Assembly (NCBI GenBank): GCA_964504305.1
Contig: CAZDEB010000006.1
Coordinates: forward strand, 1 to 64,000
Source: UBA11606 sp964504305
Lineage (GTDB): Bacteria > Actinomycetota > Acidimicrobiia > Acidimicrobiales > Aldehydirespiratoraceae
Reading direction: 5' to 3'
DNA length: 64,000 nt
The position numbers were made by a program, and so were the translations under genes. Below the pieces are notes generated by a model. It saw only the letters and a program-made list of their open reading frames with translations. It was not told the origin of the DNA and made no database searches. Below are positions 24,188 through 32,966 of this stretch, piece after piece. Numbering within the stretch: position 1 is the stretch's first letter; every line of letters starts with the position of its first letter.

Positions 24188-24493
24188 ATGGCTCGACTCA
24201 ACCAGGAAGCACTCACGGCGGCTGCGGTCGCCAAGTTCGATGCGACCCCGGACCCCAGCGGTGAGGGCGACCTGACCTGCGAGCGGGGTGCGTTGATCAT
24301 CGCGGCCGAGCAGGCTGATCTCAAGAGCGCGTTCAAGCGGGCCAAGAAGATCAAGGCTGGCTACCGCTGGGTCGTCATCAACCGAGAGGACCTGTTCGGC
24401 GCCAACCCGCTCTCGCTCGGCTCCAAAGCCGGCATCTTCGATGCTGATGGCAACATGTTGAAGAACGCCGATGTTCCTCGGACCAAGGTCTAA
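24188..24493 (+). CDS. Unknown 101-aa protein at the end of the PTS operon
   Basis: I do not recognise it. It is soluble and basic in its middle (KSAFKRAKKIKAGYRWVVINRED), followed by a glycine-rich stretch and KAGIFDADGNMLKNADVP. The ATG lies 2 bp after the HPr stop, so it is co-translated with the phosphocarrier genes. Position suggests a modulator of HPr, EI or the dehydrogenase, which is inference. It ends just before the convergent YczE-like gene with a hairpin between them. Confidence 0.65.
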   Translation: MARLNQEALTAAAVAKFDATPDPSGEGDLTCERGALIIAAEQADLKSAFKRAKKIKAGYRWVVINREDLFGANPLSLGSKAGIFDADGNMLKNADVPRTKV

Positions 24494-24502
24494 CCGGGTC
24501 GG

Positions 24503-25267
24503 CTAGGCCTGATGCGCCAATCGCCCTTGGGGCGATTGCGGAGATGGATTCGAGGTTGCGGTAGAGCGTCGGATGTCGCGGCCGGTGTGGTGGTCGTCGT
24601 ATGCCTGTAGTCCTGCTCGGATCGCGGGCCCGATGCTGAGGGCGATGATCACTGTCATTGGTCCGAACGCGCCCCCGAGGAGCGCGCCGGCGATCAAGAA
24701 AGTGACTTCGAGCAGCGTCCGGATGATTAGCGGATCGCGGCCTCGTTGTTCGGCCACGGTCATGATCGATTCGAACGCTCCGCCGGCCGCTGATTGGTGA
24801 ACGACGGTCGCCACGCCGATAGCCAGCACTACTGTGCCGATGAACGACAGTGCGATGCGGCTGAGGAGGTTTTCGGGGGCGACGATGACCTGCAACGCGA
24901 TGTCGATTGTGAGGCCGTTGAGGAGCATGAAACCGAGACTGCGGCCGGTCGGGCGGACACCAAAGATGGCGGCGACTAGAAATAGCGTTCCCGAGAGCGC
25001 CCAAGCGGCCTGTCCGAACGACAGCGGCGTCCGGCGCGCTATGGCCGACAGGGCAACGTCGAACGGCGCCACGCCGAGGCCGGCCGCGGCGAGCGAAGCC
25101 ACTCCCGCGCCGATCATCACCGACGCGGGGATTAGCCAAAGGGCGCGTTGAGATCCCGACGGTAACGGATGGGTACGAACCCATCGCGATGTGGCGATCA
25201 CGCCTTGGCGTGAAAGGCCACCTATGTTGCCGAGACCGCGCGTGAGAGAATTCAGCGCGAGCTTCAC
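24503..25267 (-). CDS. YczE/YitT-like integral membrane protein
   Basis: 254 residues from GTG 25267 (TGAGGG upstream). About five to six membrane helices with Gly-rich turns (LIPASVMIGAGVASLAAAGLGVAPFDV, FGQAAWALSGTLFLVAAIFG, LSFIGTVVLAIGVATVV, FEVTFLIAG-like near 24720) match the YczE/YyaS/YitT membrane family of unknown transport role. The C-terminal tail (PSPQSPQGRLA) is encoded by the repeat and hairpin DNA at 24514-24575. It converges on the PTS operon. Confidence 0.75.
   Translation of the reverse strand: MKLALNSLTRGLGNIGGLSRQGVIATSRWVRTHPLPSGSQRALWLIPASVMIGAGVASLAAAGLGVAPFDVALSAIARRTPLSFGQAAWALSGTLFLVAAIFGVRPTGRSLGFMLLNGLTIDIALQVIVAPENLLSRIALSFIGTVVLAIGVATVVHQSAAGGAFESIMTVAEQRGRDPLIIRTLLEVTFLIAGALLGGAFGPMTVIIALSIGPAIRAGLQAYDDHHTGRDIRRSTATSNPSPQSPQGRLAHQA
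24514..24575 (-). repeat. Right copy of ~60-bp repeat flanking the PTS locus
   Basis: Pairs with 14906-14964, 9.6 kb away in the same orientation. It encodes the last ~20 residues of the YczE-like gene, so this is the intact copy. The 3 extra bases here complete the hairpin that the left copy lacks. Confidence 0.65.
24518..24538. terminator. 9-bp hairpin between convergent genes
   Basis: CAATCGCCC and GGGCGATTG pair around TTG. It lies between the stop of the 101-aa gene and inside the 3' end of the YczE gene, so it may end both transcripts. There is no T run on either side, as often in high-GC actinobacteria. Confidence 0.55.
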
Positions 25268-25310
25268 CCCTCAAGTATCGGCATCGTTCAACCCTTTCGC
25301 GCACCCCTCG

Positions 25311-25410
25311 NNNNNNNNNNNNNNNNNNNNNNNNNNNNNNNNNNNNNNNNNNNNNNNNNNNNNNNNNNNNNNNNNNNNNNNNNNNNNNNNNNNNNNNNNN
25401 NNNNNNNNNN
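25311..25410. other. Assembly gap (100 N)
   Basis: Exactly 100 N of unknown true length. The flanks do not match each other. The gap removes the C-terminus of the sulfotransferase on its right, and may hide further genes between it and the YczE-like gene. Confidence 0.95.
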
Positions 25411-26211
25411 GTGCCCCAGAGGCGACTCGGCGTATCGGCGGTCGAACAGGTCGCAAGCGAACCGGTACAGCTCACCGTCGAGCCGGGTTAGGTCCTCGAT
25501 CCTGGCGCGGGTGTCTGCCGAAAGTGATTGTGGGCTCGGCTCGCGGGTTGTGGTCTTGTGCACGTAAGGCGGCTCGGACGGTTCGGGCCACCCAAAGTTG
25601 TGGCACATCAACTGGACGGTCTCGGTGAAGCGTTCCGTCACTCCGACAAACTCAAAGTCCGCCAACCGTTGCTTTGCTCGAGCCAGCAATTCGTCATCGC
25701 TCATGTTGGTTGTGCTGTGAGTTAGTAGTTGGCTTTGGCTCAGGATGATCTCGTTGCCATCGCGATCGAGGTGACGGCGGGTCAGGTCGAAGTTGAGGGC
25801 GATGTTCCTGGTCTGAAAGTTGGTCAGCAATTGGCCCGCCCAGTCGGCTGCTACGTATTCATCTATGGAGATGTCCGGTCGGAACTCATTCCCGATCGGG
25901 TTTGCGTCACCTTGAGCCGCGGCCCAGTGAAAGCGCGAAACTGTGCGAGCGACAGGCTCGCGCAGCATGGTTATTACCTGGGGCCTGGCCGGTAGGTACG
26001 ACAAGATGGTGTGCCCGAAATGACCGCGAACAAACGAGTACTTGCCTAGATCCCGTTCGTCGCCGACGGCTTTGGCCAAGTGTTGCATCAACCGCATTGG
26101 AGCGATTTGTTCAGGGGTGAACTGCGCCTCCAGGATTCGGTTGAGGGATCCTCCTCCCGTTCTGGGGATGTGGAGGAAATAGATTTGGTCGGGCGCCGCG
26201 GTGGTGCTCAT
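25411..26211 (-). CDS. Sulfotransferase family protein, 3' end lost in gap
   Basis: At least 267 residues from ATG 26211. The PAPS 5'-phosphate loop is IYFLHIPRTGGGSLNRIL, and the 3'-phosphate site is VITMLREPVARTVSRFHWA. This form resembles family-2 carbohydrate sulfotransferases (heparan/chondroitin type). It has no signal peptide. It follows another sulfotransferase gene by 11 bp, so both are probably co-expressed and sulfate a glycan. The C-terminus beyond RYAESPLGH runs into the N run. Confidence 0.8.
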
Positions 26212-26222
26212 GGTTCTCGGGC

Positions 26223-26987
26223 TCAGCCGAACCACTCGGCCAACTCCAGCCCCGAAAGCTCAACGAGATCCTCGAGGTCCGGCTTAAACAGTTCGACCAG
26301 GCGGTCGTGCGTTTCCTGGGTCAGTTTCGGGACTTCGACGGAACCTACGTTGGGCGAGATCGTTTGAGCCGTGGGGTATTGCCCAAAGCGAGACACGCCG
26401 ACAAAGTCGCAGACCTTGTCCAACGTTTCGATGTGCTGATGTTGCAGTTGGTCCGTTGTCAAAAACAGCATTTGTGACAGCTCAAAGCGTTCCTGCAAAC
26501 GCCGGATCTGCTTGGCGTAGTAACCGCGATCGACGTAAGACCAGGTTCGGTTTTGCTTGTTGGGGTTGTGACGCGACCATTCTGCCTCTCGCTCGAGGGC
26601 ATCGTCGAAGCTCAACTCTTCTTCTCCCGTCGCGACATTCATGCTCCACTGCGAGTGGGCCCGCTCCCAGGGTCGCCGGAGCAAGAAAATCAGTTTGGCG
26701 TTGGGGTTGTATCGGTACAAGGCGTCACGTACCGGGTGCCAGTACATGTAGATCGGTGTCGCATCCAACAAGCAAGATCCATCGGTCGACGCAAATCGAG
26801 CGTGATACTCGGAATAGTCGATGCTCACACTGGCGTCATCGTTGACCGCTCTTGAGTCAAAGAAGTGAGGCTCCTTGGTCGCCGTGGCCACGTCCGGGTG
26901 GGAGGCGAGGAAGTCGAAGAGGGCCGTCGTGCCGCCCTTCTGGGTGCCCATGATGAACGTGTTTACTCTGATGTTCAGCCCCGGCAT
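26223..26987 (-). CDS. PAPS-dependent sulfotransferase
   Basis: 254 residues. The PAPS loop FIMGTQKGGTTALFDFL and the 3'-phosphate-binding FLLRRPWERAHSQW are intact, and the acid/base region KEPHFFD fits N-deacetylase/N-sulfotransferase-like (Sulfotransfer_1) enzymes. GAGAAGGG sits before ATG 26987. It is paired with a second sulfotransferase downstream. The polysaccharide export locus 3 kb away is a plausible source of acceptor glycan, but no direct link is shown. Confidence 0.85.
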   Translation of the reverse strand: MPGLNIRVNTFIMGTQKGGTTALFDFLASHPDVATATKEPHFFDSRAVNDDASVSIDYSEYHARFASTDGSCLLDATPIYMYWHPVRDALYRYNPNAKLIFLLRRPWERAHSQWSMNVATGEEELSFDDALEREAEWSRHNPNKQNRTWSYVDRGYYAKQIRRLQERFELSQMLFLTTDQLQHQHIETLDKVCDFVGVSRFGQYPTAQTISPNVGSVEVPKLTQETHDRLVELFKPDLEDLVELSGLELAEWFG

Positions 26988-27053
26988 CCCTTCTCATCTT
27001 GTCACGGGCCGTGTCTATCAGGGCAAGGTGGCGATGGGTTGCGCTCTCGGCAG

Positions 27054-27893
27054 TTACTGCGATGCCGAAGCAGCGGCGGCCAATGCGTCGAGGTTGGCCA
27101 TCACAAATTCGGCGCATTCGGTGCTGAGCGAGCCACACGCGGCATCGAGTTCGTCTCCGAGGCCGGCCGCGGCCGCGATCTCACGCGTCCTGTCAAAGTC
27201 TGTCCCCGTAATGACTGCTGGCCAAGTGCTGATCAATCCGTCGCTGAAGTCGAAGGTGACGCCGCGCAACCTCGGGTCTTGTCCGAGTGCCTCGCTGATG
27301 CTCGAACGGATGCTCACCTGGCACCTCGCACTAGTTTCCGAGCCGGCCTCCAGACACGACAAAAGCTGCACTTCGAGGCCGAGCAGTTGTCGGCTAACCA
27401 ACCATCCGTCGGTATCTATTGCGAGGGCGCTCTGGGTGCTGTCGGCAATTGCGGACTTGGTGACTACGGCGTTCACGGCGTCGATATCGGTGGAGCTCAG
27501 GAACTCTTCAATCGTTGCCAACGCGGCTGGTGACACCTCAGCGGACGGGGGCGCGGACGTGGTTGTCGGGGGTGGCTCTGCGGTTACAGTCGGCGTAGCG
27601 GACGGCGCCGGCTCGTCCGCGTCGGTCACTTCAAGGGGGGTGAACTCCCCTCCGCTGGTGGTGACGTAAAGCGCGCCGAGGGCGAGCAGCGTCGCGGCCG
27701 CAGCACCGAGCATCCACGTTCGATTGCGACGCGACGGGTTGGGGTTTGGCTTCAACATTGTGATCTCCGGTTCGGGGTGGTCCACCTGTTCGGCGATCCG
27801 GTCTTGGATCGATTCCCACGCGGTTGGAGATGGAGTGGCTCTGTCGGCAATGTGGCCCAGATCCGCCTCAATACGTCGATCGAGTTGGTTCAT
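27054..27893 (-). CDS. Putative membrane anti-sigma factor
   Basis: 279 residues from ATG 27893, whose ATGA overlaps the sigma gene stop. An N-terminal cytoplasmic part (MNQLDRRIEADLGHIADRA) is followed by one membrane helix (WMLGAAAATLLALGALYV), a Thr/Pro linker and an external domain with four Cys (LLSCLEAG, ARCQVS, AACGSLSTECAE). This is the standard form of a transmembrane anti-sigma that senses an outside signal, but no zinc motif is seen. Assignment is by topology and pairing. Confidence 0.7.
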   Translation of the reverse strand: MNQLDRRIEADLGHIADRATPSPTAWESIQDRIAEQVDHPEPEITMLKPNPNPSRRNRTWMLGAAAATLLALGALYVTTSGGEFTPLEVTDADEPAPSATPTVTAEPPPTTTSAPPSAEVSPAALATIEEFLSSTDIDAVNAVVTKSAIADSTQSALAIDTDGWLVSRQLLGLEVQLLSCLEAGSETSARCQVSIRSSISEALGQDPRLRGVTFDFSDGLISTWPAVITGTDFDRTREIAAAAGLGDELDAACGSLSTECAEFVMANLDALAAAASASQ

Positions 27894-28363
27894 TGTTCGA
27901 GCTCCTCTCGCAGGATGGCAAGTCCACGCCTGATGTGTGAGCGCACCGTTGCCGCCGGCATGTCGAGGACTGAGGCGATCTCCGATGCCCGGTACTGGCC
28001 GTAGTACCGCAGCACAACCGCCAACCGTTGATCTTCGTTGAGCTTGTTGAGCACGTCCCAGAGCTCGGCTGCGCTGTTGGGCAGATCCGTCGGTGCGACA
28101 ACAGGATGTCGTTGCATGACCCGCCGCCTCTGAAGCACTGATCGGCATCGATTCACCACCGTCGTGCGTAGATACGCGCCAGGCTGACGGATCTCGCCGA
28201 AGCGTCTATGTACCTCAGCGAAGCCGTCTTGCACGACTTCTTCAGCCTCTGCGTTGTTACCGACGAGCGTGTAGGCGAGGCGAACCATACCGACGTACTC
28301 GGCCTGGAACAGGTCCTCGATCATCTCGGTGCTTTGTTGCTGCACTCGTCGCATTGCCTCCAT
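27890..28363 (-). CDS. ECF sigma-70 family RNA polymerase sigma factor
   Basis: 157 residues, the usual ECF length. Region 2: EYVGMVRLAYTLVGNNAEAEEVVQDGFAEVHRRF. Region 4: LNEDQRLAVVLRYYGQYRASEIASVLDMPAATVRSHIRRGL, a clean HTH of the SigE-like actinobacterial group. ATG 28363 is preferred over an upstream TTG at 28372. The downstream coupled gene is its likely anti-sigma. The targets are unknown; the secreted protein gene at 28485 is divergent from it. Confidence 0.88.
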   Translation of the reverse strand: MEAMRRVQQQSTEMIEDLFQAEYVGMVRLAYTLVGNNAEAEEVVQDGFAEVHRRFGEIRQPGAYLRTTVVNRCRSVLQRRRVMQRHPVVAPTDLPNSAAELWDVLNKLNEDQRLAVVLRYYGQYRASEIASVLDMPAATVRSHIRRGLAILREELEQ

Positions 28364-28484
28364 CGCCCCCAACGACCTCGAGCTACCTCAAAGTGTTGCA
28401 GCTCTCGCAAAGAATGCTTGTCGGTCGATCGTTGACATCGATCACCCATAGTGGCAGGGTCGACCACGGACAAGGAGGTTGCCC

Positions 28485-29429
28485 ATGAGGTGTTTCCACC
28501 CGAATCGAGTCAACGCTCGACCCGTTCGCCGCTTTGCGTTGGTGCTCACGGCTGCGCTCATGGCTGTTGGGGCCGCAGCGTCGCCGGTCGCGGCGCAGTT
28601 GGTCCCGGTTGAGCTTGTGACCGTGGACGACATTTCGCCCTTTGCCACCCCCGACGGCCGCGTCGGGTTCGATATCGACTTCCGAGTCGACTGGCCGCCG
28701 CCGGAAGATCTTTTTTCGATATTTTTTGCCGTCGATGTCAGCGGTCCCGCCTCGTTCCCGTTCTCGGGCGGGTGGCAGCGTCACGATGGAACTCCCGAAG
28801 CGTTTGGCACCACAGAGCAGGGCGAGTCAGTGCCCGAGGTGTACTTGACTTCCGATCACAACGTTTTGATCGTCACGCCGATAGCCGACCAAGATCTGGC
28901 CACTATGCCGGGCTTGTTCTTCGGCGTTCAAAGCGCGGTAATGGACACCCCGGACGGCACGAGGATCGAAGGGCCGGGGGGCGGCGGTTCGCTACCCGAC
29001 GCTCCCGGTTTGTTGCCGGTTCGTGACCCGCTCGAGACTGCAGTGTTCGACCTCACCAACAACACCGTGCTCGAACCACCCGCAGCCGAACCCGATACCG
29101 CGACCGACACCGCGGCGGCCGACGACGCCCGCGACGACGAGTTGGTGGAGCCAAACGACGATGCCCTCGCCCTCAGCGACGACGCGGCCCAAGCCACGCT
29201 CGACGAGGTGAATACTCAAGAGTTCGCTTCCGACGGAAGCAGCCCGGCGGCCATGATCGCGGTGGCGCTGGTCATCATTGCTCTGCTCTTGTTGGCGGTT
29301 GTCCTCAGGCGACGCAAGAAGGTCAACTTGTTGGGAGGCGTCCTCGGCGGCAGTTCGGGTGGTGAGGACAACCCGCTGAGCGGACTGCTCGGAGGGAGCG
29401 GCAGCGGAAGCGAACGCGACTTGGAGTGA
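28485..29429 (+). CDS. Secreted, membrane-anchored protein of unknown function
   Basis: 314 residues. ATG 28485 follows a strong AAGGAGG. A signal peptide (RRFALVLTAALMAVGAAASPVAA) is followed by a beta-rich external domain, an acidic Asp/Ala/Thr stretch (about residues 205-245), a C-terminal membrane helix (AAMIAVALVIIALLLLAVVL), RRRKK and a Gly/Ser-rich cytoplasmic tail. No enzymatic motif is seen. It lies between the sigma/anti-sigma pair (divergent) and the polysaccharide locus, so it may be a surface protein of the sigma regulon. Confidence 0.7.
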   Translation: MRCFHPNRVNARPVRRFALVLTAALMAVGAAASPVAAQLVPVELVTVDDISPFATPDGRVGFDIDFRVDWPPPEDLFSIFFAVDVSGPASFPFSGGWQRHDGTPEAFGTTEQGESVPEVYLTSDHNVLIVTPIADQDLATMPGLFFGVQSAVMDTPDGTRIEGPGGGGSLPDAPGLLPVRDPLETAVFDLTNNTVLEPPAAEPDTATDTAAADDARDDELVEPNDDALALSDDAAQATLDEVNTQEFASDGSSPAAMIAVALVIIALLLLAVVLRRRKKVNLLGGVLGGSSGGEDNPLSGLLGGSGSGSERDLE

Positions 29430-29529
29430 CCAGCGACGGGCGTACACCAAACTCCCGCGATAACTATCAATCAGTGCCCAAGTGCCGACAGAATGACGAC
29501 AACGATCGTCGATTTTGGATGGGCCCGAA

Positions 29530-31734
29530 ATGCAACACAACAGTGGCGCTCGGCCCCGAGTCGGCATCGTGCTCGAACAAACCCTTGGCCACGTCACTCA
29601 CACCAAGAATCTCAAAACCGCGCTGACCGATACGGCTGCCGCCGAAGTCGAATGGTGTGACATTTCGTTCGACCGTACGCGCAAGATGGATCGGCTCCCG
29701 CTGCTCTCGAACTGGACGATCCGGGCTGGGAGCCAGGCGCGCAAAGCGGTCGCAGACGTCGAGCAGGCCGGTGCGGTCGACGCCTTGTTTGTTCATACGC
29801 AGGTTCCCGCGGTGTTCATGAGATCGATCATGAATCGCATCCCAACGGTTGTTTCGCTCGATGCCACACCGAAACAAATCGACGAAGCGGGAGTCCACTA
29901 CGATCACGCCCAAGGACCAGCGGCGGTCGAACGGCTCAAGTTCGAGGCCAACCGTCGTTGTTTCGAGCGGGCCGCGAGCATCGTGGCCTGGTCGAGGTGG
30001 GCCGCCGATGGCCTGATCAACGAGTACGGGGTCGATCCCAACAAGATCGACGTCTTTCATCCCGGTGTAATCCTCGACGGTTGGCGCCGGCCGGCTGGCA
30101 CCGCGCCGTCAGGGCCCGACAATGTGGTGCGGGTGCTGTTTGTGGGCGGGGATCTGCCCCGAAAAGGCGGCGACATCTTGATCGAGGCGGTAAGGCGCTT
30201 GCGCGCCGATCCCGAAGTCGTCGAGGCCGGGGTCGAATTGGAGCTGCACGTTGCCACCGGCGCTCAGCTTCCGAACGAGCCTGGCATCTTCATCCACAAC
30301 GGGCTCACTCCCAACAGCCCCGAGCTGATCGCTCTCTACCACGAGTGCCACATTTTCGCTCTGCCGACCATGGGCGATTGCCTGCCCATGGTTCTGGGTG
30401 AAGCGGCGATTTGTGAAATGCCGTTGGTGTCAACCGACATCGGTGCGATCAGCGAGATTGTGCTCGACGGCCACACCGGGCACATCATCGAACCAAACGT
30501 CGAGTCGGTCATGGCCGGCCTGCGCCGCCTCGTGGTCGACCGCGAGTACCGCCACCGCATCGGTCATCAGGCCGCCGATCACGCCGAGAAAGTTCTCGAC
30601 GCGAAGGCCAACGCCGAACAGATCCTGGATCGACTCGTCGAACACGCGGCCCGCTCGGCCGGACCCAAGGTCACGTTGTGTGTCAGCGGCGAGTTATCGC
30701 CAACGCTGAGCGCCGACATCGAGGCGGGGCAGCGCCCGACTGCCGATTACGTTGCGATCGCCCAACGGTGCCGGGCCTCGATAATCGATCGCCCGATGGT
30801 GGCTGAGTCGGCCGGAGTGGTTGGTCGGCTGCTCGGGCGTGTTCACCCCGACTTGGCCATGGCCCACCATCTCTTTGCGGACCGTCGCGGCTGCGACGTG
30901 GTGATCACCGACGGCGAACAAGTGGGGTATCCGCTGGCGATCATGCTGCGTCTCGGCGGCCGCCGCGGCATGCGTCACATCATGATCGGCCATCGCCTCT
31001 CCGCTCCGAAAAAGGTGGCGCTCGCTCGCGTGAGCGGGCTTCAGCGCGGCATCGACGAGGTGCTGCTGTACTCGAGTCGTCAGATGGAACTGGCCGCGAC
31101 CCAAAAGACCATCCCTGCGAGCAAAACCAAACTCATCGACTTCATGGTCGACACCGAGTTCTTTGACCCGGCCGACACCAACTGGCGAGCCGACTTGCAT
31201 CGCCCGTTGCTGGTGAGCGCCGGACGCGAGGGACGCGATTACCCCACCATGATCGAAGCGGTACGCGATCTTGACGTCGACGTGTTGATCGCCAGCGCCA
31301 GCCCTTGGTCCAGGCGCGACGACAATGCCCACGCAACCGACCTGCCCGCCAATGTCGAAGTCACCCGGCTCACTCAAGGCGAACTACGCGACGCCTTGGG
31401 CCGATGTTCGTTCGCCGTGGTGCCGGTGGTCGAGACCGACTTCCAGGCGGGGATCACCACGATCCTGGAGTCCATGGCAATGGGACGAGCAACCGTATGT
31501 ACTCGCACCGCCGGCCAGACCGATGTGATTGTCGACCAAGAGACCGGCCGTTACGTCGAACCCGGTTCGGTCGATGACCTCCGCCGGGTGATCAAAGAAC
31601 TGCTGGACGATCCGGTCGCGGCCGACGCCATGGGCCACGCCGCTCGCGAGGTTGCCAAGGTTCGTATGGATGTACGCGTTTATGCCGACGGGTTCGCGGC
31701 GGCCGTCAACCGACACAGCTCAGGCATCGGGTGA
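29530..31734 (+). CDS. Tandem GT4-type glycosyltransferase, two domains
   Basis: 734 residues with two GT-B catalytic halves. The first (about 1-370) has VRVLFVGGDLPRKGGDILIEAV and the nucleotide-sugar E-x7-E region EAAICEMPLVSTD...SEIVLDG. The second (about 375-734) has LLVSAGREGRDYPTMIEAV and ILESMAMGRATVCTRTAGQTDVI. Each half could add one sugar, so a bifunctional enzyme is likely. Start ATG 29530. It opens the polysaccharide operon, and its stop overlaps the GT2 gene start as GTGA. Confidence 0.85.
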   Translation: MQHNSGARPRVGIVLEQTLGHVTHTKNLKTALTDTAAAEVEWCDISFDRTRKMDRLPLLSNWTIRAGSQARKAVADVEQAGAVDALFVHTQVPAVFMRSIMNRIPTVVSLDATPKQIDEAGVHYDHAQGPAAVERLKFEANRRCFERAASIVAWSRWAADGLINEYGVDPNKIDVFHPGVILDGWRRPAGTAPSGPDNVVRVLFVGGDLPRKGGDILIEAVRRLRADPEVVEAGVELELHVATGAQLPNEPGIFIHNGLTPNSPELIALYHECHIFALPTMGDCLPMVLGEAAICEMPLVSTDIGAISEIVLDGHTGHIIEPNVESVMAGLRRLVVDREYRHRIGHQAADHAEKVLDAKANAEQILDRLVEHAARSAGPKVTLCVSGELSPTLSADIEAGQRPTADYVAIAQRCRASIIDRPMVAESAGVVGRLLGRVHPDLAMAHHLFADRRGCDVVITDGEQVGYPLAIMLRLGGRRGMRHIMIGHRLSAPKKVALARVSGLQRGIDEVLLYSSRQMELAATQKTIPASKTKLIDFMVDTEFFDPADTNWRADLHRPLLVSAGREGRDYPTMIEAVRDLDVDVLIASASPWSRRDDNAHATDLPANVEVTRLTQGELRDALGRCSFAVVPVVETDFQAGITTILESMAMGRATVCTRTAGQTDVIVDQETGRYVEPGSVDDLRRVIKELLDDPVAADAMGHAAREVAKVRMDVRVYADGFAAAVNRHSSGIG

Positions 31735-32966
31735 TCTCCAGCGTGCGTCGCTTGATCGCGTTGGTGTCCGGCACCGTTGGGTTGCTAACCGTCGCGTGGA
31801 GCTCGTACCTGGTGGTGATGAGCGCCGCGGCGATGAGAGCGCGGCGGGCTGGTCGTCACCACACCAAACTGGCTGACACCCCGTCGACCCGTTTTCGGGT
31901 CTTGGTGCCCGCTCACAACGAGTCGGCTCTCATTGCCGAAACGATGTCGGCGTTGGCCGCTATTGATTATCCCGCCGACTTGTTCGAAGTCCATGTGGTT
32001 GCCGACAACTGCACCGACGACACCGCCGCCATCGTGCGCTCGCACGGGTTCGATGCCCACGAACGCGACGATCTGGCCAATCCCGGCAAGGGGCCGGCGT
32101 TGGGCTGGCTGCTCGATTGCTTGCCTACCTGGCCCGATACCACCAGTGCTTTTGTACTGATCGACGCCGACACGATCGTCGACCCCGACCTTCTCGCAGT
32201 GTTTGACGCAAGGCTCGGCGCGGGCGACGATGTTGTTCAGGGCTACTACGCCGTACGCGACGCCGGCGCGGGCGGCAACATCGCATTTCGAGCCGCCGCG
32301 CTCGCCGTGCGTCACTACGTGCGACCGCTGGGCCGCACCGAACTCGGCGGGTCGTCGGGGCTCTACGGCAACGGGATGGCGTTTCGCGAGTCCGTAGCTC
32401 GCGCCAACCCGTGGTCTGATCATCTGGTCGAAGACATCGAAATGGCCCAGCGTCTGCTTCTCGACGGCGGCCGAGTCGGGTTCGCGCCCGACGCCGTCGT
32501 GCAAGCCGAGATGCCGGTGACCCTCGCCGACGCCACGACCCAGAACCAGCGGTGGGAGGCTGGGCGAGGACAAGTCGCGCAGGCCTTCGTGCCGCCTCTG
32601 GTTGGTGCCGCGATCCGTCGCGATCATCGTCGACGTTGGCCGTACGTTGACGCCATCTTCGATTTGACCCTGCCTCCGATTACGTCATTGATGGCCGTCA
32701 CTGGGTTGACGGCATCGGTGTTTCGGCTTTCGGCTCGGGGACGGGTTGGCTCGTTGGGGTTTGGTCTGGGAACCGCCGCGGGCCTTGCACAGATCGCGCA
32801 TATTCTCGGAGCTCTGCGCATGGTGCGTGCGCCACTCGCGGTTTACCGAGCGCTGCTGCTCGCCCCAATCCATATGGTGTGGAAGGTGATCTTGCTGATC
32901 CGACTGGCGTTGAAGCGAGGCCCCGATGGCTGGATTCGTACGACCCGTAACGAGGAGTCGCTATGA
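31731..32966 (+). CDS. Membrane glycosyltransferase family 2
   Basis: 411 residues from GTG 31731. A first membrane helix is followed by the GT-A domain: RVLVPAHNESALIAETMSAL, DNCTDDT, the metal-binding LIDADTIVDPDLL, the acceptor ED (LVEDIEMAQRLL) and QNQRWEAGRGQ (the Q-x-x-R-W motif of processive enzymes). Further membrane helices lie at the C-terminus (about residues 310-390). This is cellulose/hyaluronan-synthase-like architecture on a small scale. It is overlapped by 4 bp on both sides. Confidence 0.88.
   Translation: MISSVRRLIALVSGTVGLLTVAWSSYLVVMSAAAMRARRAGRHHTKLADTPSTRFRVLVPAHNESALIAETMSALAAIDYPADLFEVHVVADNCTDDTAAIVRSHGFDAHERDDLANPGKGPALGWLLDCLPTWPDTTSAFVLIDADTIVDPDLLAVFDARLGAGDDVVQGYYAVRDAGAGGNIAFRAAALAVRHYVRPLGRTELGGSSGLYGNGMAFRESVARANPWSDHLVEDIEMAQRLLLDGGRVGFAPDAVVQAEMPVTLADATTQNQRWEAGRGQVAQAFVPPLVGAAIRRDHRRRWPYVDAIFDLTLPPITSLMAVTGLTASVFRLSARGRVGSLGFGLGTAAGLAQIAHILGALRMVRAPLAVYRALLLAPIHMVWKVILLIRLALKRGPDGWIRTTRNEESL

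Noticed and set aside
24378..25475. 365-residue frame across the N run
   Set aside because: It reads through N as unknown residues and is opposite or out of phase with the YczE-like and sulfotransferase genes.
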